Part shown: one piece after another, positions 6,064 to 8,635 of the stretch | How positions within the stretch are numbered: the stretch's first letter is position 1 | Layout of the letters: each line of letters opens with the position of its first letter | Assembly (NCBI GenBank): GCA_938003555.1 | Contig: CALKXN010000125.1 | Location: 1-8,635 of the forward strand | Length of the DNA stretch: 8,635 nt | Reading direction: 5' to 3' | Source: an uncultured Robiginitomaculum sp. | GTDB taxonomy: Bacteria > Pseudomonadota > Alphaproteobacteria > Caulobacterales > Maricaulaceae | Notes under the pieces: model-generated | What the model was told of the DNA's origin: nothing | The model's database searches: none | The model's input: the letters and a program-made list of their open reading frames with translations, nothing else | Translations under genes and position numbers: made by a program

Positions 6064-7064
6064 GAGTTAAGCCTATGGGTGGACATTTCGCGGGCAATCT
6101 TTAGCGCGGCCATAAGACTATCGGGACGTGCAATGCCTTTACCCGCTATGTCGAACGCCGTGCCGTGATCGGGCGATGTGCGCACGATGGGGAGGCCGAG
6201 CGTGACATTAACGCCGCCGTGAAAGTCGAGTGTTTTGACGGGGATAAGCCCTTGATCGTGATACATGGCGAGCGCCGCGTCATATCCTGCGCGGGCTTCT
6301 GCGTGGAACATTGTGTCCGCGGGCAGGGCGTCGGTGATGTTAATGCCTTCGCCGCGCAGCTGCGCGCAGGCGGGGTTGATCATCTCAATTTCTTTGCGGC
6401 CAATACTCCCCTCTTCGCCCGCATGGGGATTAAGTCCGCACACGGCGATACGCGGACTTTCGATACCGAAATCTGATTTTAGCGCGTGATTTAAAATACG
6501 CGCGCGCGATTTGATTAAGTCGCCCGTGATTAAGCTTGGCACTTTGGTCAACGGTTCGTGGATGGTGACGAGAGCCACGCGCAAACCCGCCGCTGTAAGC
6601 ATCATGACAGGGCCGCGCGAGCTATCCATGGCTATATCTTTGGTGAGTTCGCCCAGATATTCCGTGTGGCCGGGATGCGCAAACCCGGCGTCGTAAAGCA
6701 CAGATTTAGCAATAGGATTCGTCACGATGGCTGCGGCCTGACCTGACGCGGTGAGCTGCGTCGCCAATTGAATAGAGCCGGTAATTAGATCTGCCGCCGC
6801 GCTATCTGGCTGTCCGGGGGTGATGTCGGGGCCGCTTAGCTCTAATATAGGCAAGGCGCGCGAGAATATATCTGCGGCCTCTGATATGCGTTCAATGGGC
6901 TGCGGCGCGGGAAAATTAAGCGCAGCGCAGGACTGGCGGGCAGATGACAAAGACCCGATTAAGGCAAAGATATTACCTGTGCTGCGCGTTGCAGCCCAAG
7001 CCTTCGCGGTGATTTCAGGGCCAATGCCTGCTGGGTCGCCGAGCGTTACGGCGAGGGGGCGCAT
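6060..7064 (-). CDS. pdxA: 4-hydroxythreonine-4-phosphate dehydrogenase
   Basis: PdxA oxidises 4-phosphohydroxy-L-threonine with NAD(P)+, giving an aminoketone that PdxJ condenses into pyridoxine 5'-phosphate, in the DXP-dependent vitamin B6 route. The product is 334 residues, near the family norm. The N-terminal signature MRPLAVTLGDPAGIGPEI (1-18) is typical. VTNPIAKSVLYDAGFAHPGH (114-133) followed by TEYL forms part of the substrate site. The three metal-binding His are probably His169 (TIHEPL), His214 (NPHAGEEGSIG) and His269 (YHDQGLIPVKTLDF), by alignment with E. coli His166, His211 and His266. The tail LPIVRTSPDHGTAFDIAGKG (291-310) is near-invariant. The ATG lies three bases after the surA stop and the TGA overlaps the rsmA ATG, so all three genes are probably co-transcribed. 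Confidence 0.97.
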   Translation of the reverse strand: MRPLAVTLGDPAGIGPEITAKAWAATRSTGNIFALIGSLSSARQSCAALNFPAPQPIERISEAADIFSRALPILELSGPDITPGQPDSAAADLITGSIQLATQLTASGQAAAIVTNPIAKSVLYDAGFAHPGHTEYLGELTKDIAMDSSRGPVMMLTAAGLRVALVTIHEPLTKVPSLITGDLIKSRARILNHALKSDFGIESPRIAVCGLNPHAGEEGSIGRKEIEMINPACAQLRGEGINITDALPADTMFHAEARAGYDAALAMYHDQGLIPVKTLDFHGGVNVTLGLPIVRTSPDHGTAFDIAGKGIARPDSLMAALKIAREMSTHRLNS

Positions 7065-7067
7065 AGG

Positions 7068-8333
7068 TTAGCGCGACTCGATGGTCGCGCCGCGGCGAAT
7101 GTCCCGCAGGTAGCGTTTAGAGCTTTGCGCGATTTGCTGTTCGGTGATGCGGTCTTCGACTTCGTCGCGCGTTGGAATGCCAGCGCCTTGGACTTTGAGG
7201 TCACACACCATAAGCGCCATCACGCCATTTGGCGCAGAGATCGGATCAGACAAGCTGCCGACTTCGGTTTCTTCAAGGATTTTCAAAACCGGGCCGCCGA
7301 CAGCGCTGGATTTGACTTCGCCCATATCAACGACGCTGGCACCGTCAATCGCGTCAGCTGAATCGTCGAGGCTGTCACATGTGACACTTGTTGTTGCCAG
7401 GCTGCGTATAGCTGTCTCGGCAGCGCCCTTTGCAGCGTCATTATCCGTTGCCACTCGGACTTGTTTGATTTTGTAAACGCTTTCAGACTCAGACTGACGT
7501 TTATCGCGCAGAACGACGACATAGACGCCGCCCGGGACGGGGATGGGGTCAGAAATTTTACCTTTTTCCATCGTCGGTAATACGGCATTGATTTCCGCGC
7601 GAAGCTCGCCTTCACGCGTCCACCCAACATCTCCGCCCTTAGCGGATGACGCCGCAGAAGAGAATTGGCGGGCAAGAGCGGTGAAAGGTGCGCCCTTATT
7701 AAATTGGATAATCATGGCGCGCGCGCCTTCCATAGCGCCGTCCATGCCGCCAATGTCTTCGGTCGCCTCAATGTAGATTTCAGAAACGAGATAGCTTGGC
7801 TTACCGGCATTCGCTGAAAGACGGCGAATCGTCTCGTCGATCTGTGTGTCGGAAACTCGGATGCGGCGGCCAAATCGTCCATTGACGATGCGTTGCCACG
7901 CGAGCTCCGCGCGCACTTGATCGCGCAATGTATCAAGCGATACTCCGGCTTGGGACATGCGCCCTGCTAAATCTTCGAGCGAGAGATTGTTACCTTGCGC
8001 AAGACGGACAAGGGATTGATCGACTTCTTCGGGTGCAATTTCGAGATCGAATTTTTCAGCTTCTTGCATCTGAAGCCGCTCATCAACCAAGCCGCGTAGC
8101 GCTTGGATTTGCATGCGGCGAAAGCTGTCTTCATCCGGTTTTACGCCAGAGGACAGCACCATGAAAAAGACGCGCTGTTGTAAATCCCATGTCGTAATGA
8201 CATCGTCATTAACTGTCGCTGCGATGCCGTAGCTATCTTGGGCGGTCACAGATGGGGCCGCGAAGACCAAAGCTGCGGGCAGGGCAATCGCGCTAAGAAG
8301 CCGCGCGGCGAATTTAACAGGCGAATGGGCCAT
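7068..8333 (-). CDS. surA: Periplasmic chaperone / peptidylprolyl isomerase SurA
   Basis: SurA escorts unfolded outer-membrane proteins through the periplasm to the BAM complex. I chose the ATG at 8333 (421 residues) because it gives a clean Sec signal peptide: basic MAHSPVKFAARLL, a hydrophobic core, and cleavage probably after SVTA (about residue 31). It is preceded by AAGGAAGAG; a GTG at 8360 would add nine residues. The SurA N-terminal chaperone domain spans about 35-155 (AATVNDDVITTWDLQQR, LRGLVDERLQMQEAEKFDL). One parvulin domain spans about 180-280, with FTALARQFSSAASSAKGGDV, GWTREGEL and ISDPIPVPGGVYVV. A second domain-like stretch (285-380) keeps only the flanking strands (YKIKQVRV, LSDPISAPNGVMALMVCDL) and looks catalytically degenerate; it contains Cys319 and Cys377. 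A C-terminal helix follows. It is the first gene of the surA-pdxA-rsmA run. Confidence 0.94.
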   Translation of the reverse strand: MAHSPVKFAARLLSAIALPAALVFAAPSVTAQDSYGIAATVNDDVITTWDLQQRVFFMVLSSGVKPDEDSFRRMQIQALRGLVDERLQMQEAEKFDLEIAPEEVDQSLVRLAQGNNLSLEDLAGRMSQAGVSLDTLRDQVRAELAWQRIVNGRFGRRIRVSDTQIDETIRRLSANAGKPSYLVSEIYIEATEDIGGMDGAMEGARAMIIQFNKGAPFTALARQFSSAASSAKGGDVGWTREGELRAEINAVLPTMEKGKISDPIPVPGGVYVVVLRDKRQSESESVYKIKQVRVATDNDAAKGAAETAIRSLATTSVTCDSLDDSADAIDGASVVDMGEVKSSAVGGPVLKILEETEVGSLSDPISAPNGVMALMVCDLKVQGAGIPTRDEVEDRITEQQIAQSSKRYLRDIRRGATIESR

Positions 8334-8353
8334 AATTACAGTCTCTTCCTTAC

Positions 8354-8366
8354 GCAGCACAGCTGC
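8354..8366 (-). promoter_or_regulatory. Small hairpin in the surA 5' untranslated region
   Basis: On the - strand GCAGC-TGT-GCTGC forms a five-pair stem with a three-base loop. It ends two bases before AAGGA (8351-8347), the probable surA Shine-Dalgarno sequence. It could modulate ribosome access or be incidental; only the pairing is visible. Confidence 0.3.
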
Positions 8367-8379
8367 AATTCAGGGGCAC

Positions 8380-8407
8380 ATCATAGCCCATTTAGCGGGT
8401 GGTGCAA
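8380..8407 (-). promoter_or_regulatory. Probable sigma-70-type promoter for surA
   Basis: On the - strand TTGCAC (8407-8402) lies 16 bases before TATGAT (8385-8380), which matches the -10 consensus at five of six positions. The -35 match is only three of six. The start point would fall near 8373, giving a leader of about 40 bases before the surA ATG. It sits in the lptG-surA gap, where a promoter for surA-pdxA-rsmA is expected. A second TATGAT at 8412-8407 has no good -35. Confidence 0.45.
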
Positions 8408-8447
8408 TCATATGCATCAGCCTTGAGCCTAATGCACGGGTTAAGTT

Positions 8448-8635
8448 TCATCCATCTTCAATCGTACACAAGCGTGCAAGACCCAGCAGTAGGACAAATA
8501 AAGGTGTGGCCCAAGCAGCAAGTAGAGCAGGGAGTGAGCCAGTTTCACCAAAGGCGGTCATCATGTTATTGGCAAAAAATACCCCAAATCCCAAGGCGCT
8601 TCCGATAATAAGCAGTCTTAATGTCCCGCCCGAGC
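8448..8635 (-). CDS. lptG: LPS export permease LptG, C-terminal end (rest outside window)
   Basis: LptG is an inner-membrane permease subunit of the LptB2FG transporter that extracts lipopolysaccharide for transport to the outer membrane. Sixty-one codons from 8633 to the TGA at 8448-8450 are present, with no start in the window. The translation carries a membrane segment LRLLIIGSALGFGVFFANN, then MMTAFGETGSLPALLAAWAT and a second hydrophobic segment PLFVLLLGLARLC, ending in TIEDG. A small residue-rich helix, a Gly near TGSLPA, a final transmembrane helix and the terminal EDG are characteristic of LptG C-termini in Alphaproteobacteria. LptF has a similar fold, but the position ahead of surA and the EDG end favour LptG. 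The following surA is 114 bases away; lptD, often found at this point, is absent. Confidence 0.82.
   Translation of the reverse strand, partial: SGGTLRLLIIGSALGFGVFFANNMMTAFGETGSLPALLAAWATPLFVLLLGLARLCTIEDG

Noticed and set aside
8334..8360. GTG 8360 as the surA start
   Set aside because: It would place the Shine-Dalgarno-like AAGGAAGAG inside the coding region and put acidic residues in front of the signal peptide.
8418..8437. GCAT-ATGC flanked stretch after lptG as a terminator
   Set aside because: Only four outer pairs form, the inner AGGCT copies are direct rather than inverted, and no T-run follows.
1..8635. A new defence system, mobile element or CRISPR array
   Set aside because: Apart from the lipoprotein and helicase every gene is recognised housekeeping; no spaced repeats, transposase, integrase or toxin-antitoxin pair is visible.

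Overview
The window is a stretch of core chromosome from an alphaproteobacterium. It holds two runs of conserved housekeeping genes that converge on each other. Run one, on the + strand, is fabF (3' end only), mltG, yicC and gmk. Run two, on the - strand, is lptG (3' end only), surA, pdxA and rsmA. Both orders are familiar from Alphaproteobacteria. Codon use and moderate GC content would suit a marine, stalked-type lineage such as Hyphomonadaceae or Maricaulales, but that placement is a guess from the sequence style, not from a search.

Positions 1-3246 (+): the end of the fatty-acid elongation condensing enzyme FabF, then MltG (peptidoglycan strand termination), YicC (RNase family) and Gmk (guanylate kinase). 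Stops and starts abut or overlap at fabF/mltG and mltG/yicC. The short yicC-gmk gap carries a strong GC-rich hairpin just before the gmk ribosome binding site. Positions 3261-5095 (+): two less conserved genes lie between gmk and the convergence point. The first is a small AT-richer lipoprotein resembling the DUF2846 family. The second is a Pif1-like SF1B helicase with a TTG start and no good ribosome binding site. A fragment resembling a repetitive alphaproteobacterial palindrome lies between them.

Positions 5096-5229 are the convergent gap. I see no convincing terminator there, only GC-rich segments resembling degenerate intergenic repeats. Positions 5230-8333 (-) hold surA, pdxA and rsmA as a tight operon: pdxA and rsmA share an ATGA overlap, and surA and pdxA are 3 bases apart. 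A plausible sigma-70 promoter lies in the 114-base lptG-surA gap. The end of lptG occupies 8448-8635. In many Alphaproteobacteria lptD sits between lptG and surA, and here it does not.

The gene products serve envelope building (FabF, MltG, LptG, SurA, the lipoprotein), nucleotide and cofactor supply (Gmk, PdxA), RNA metabolism and ribosome maturation (YicC, RsmA) and DNA handling (helicase). No stretch over 300 bases lacks a gene. I found no tRNA, rRNA, CRISPR array, transposase or prophage gene, and nothing I would call a new biological system. The points most worth a second look are the yicC-gmk hairpin, the AT-rich lipoprotein insert and the missing lptD.
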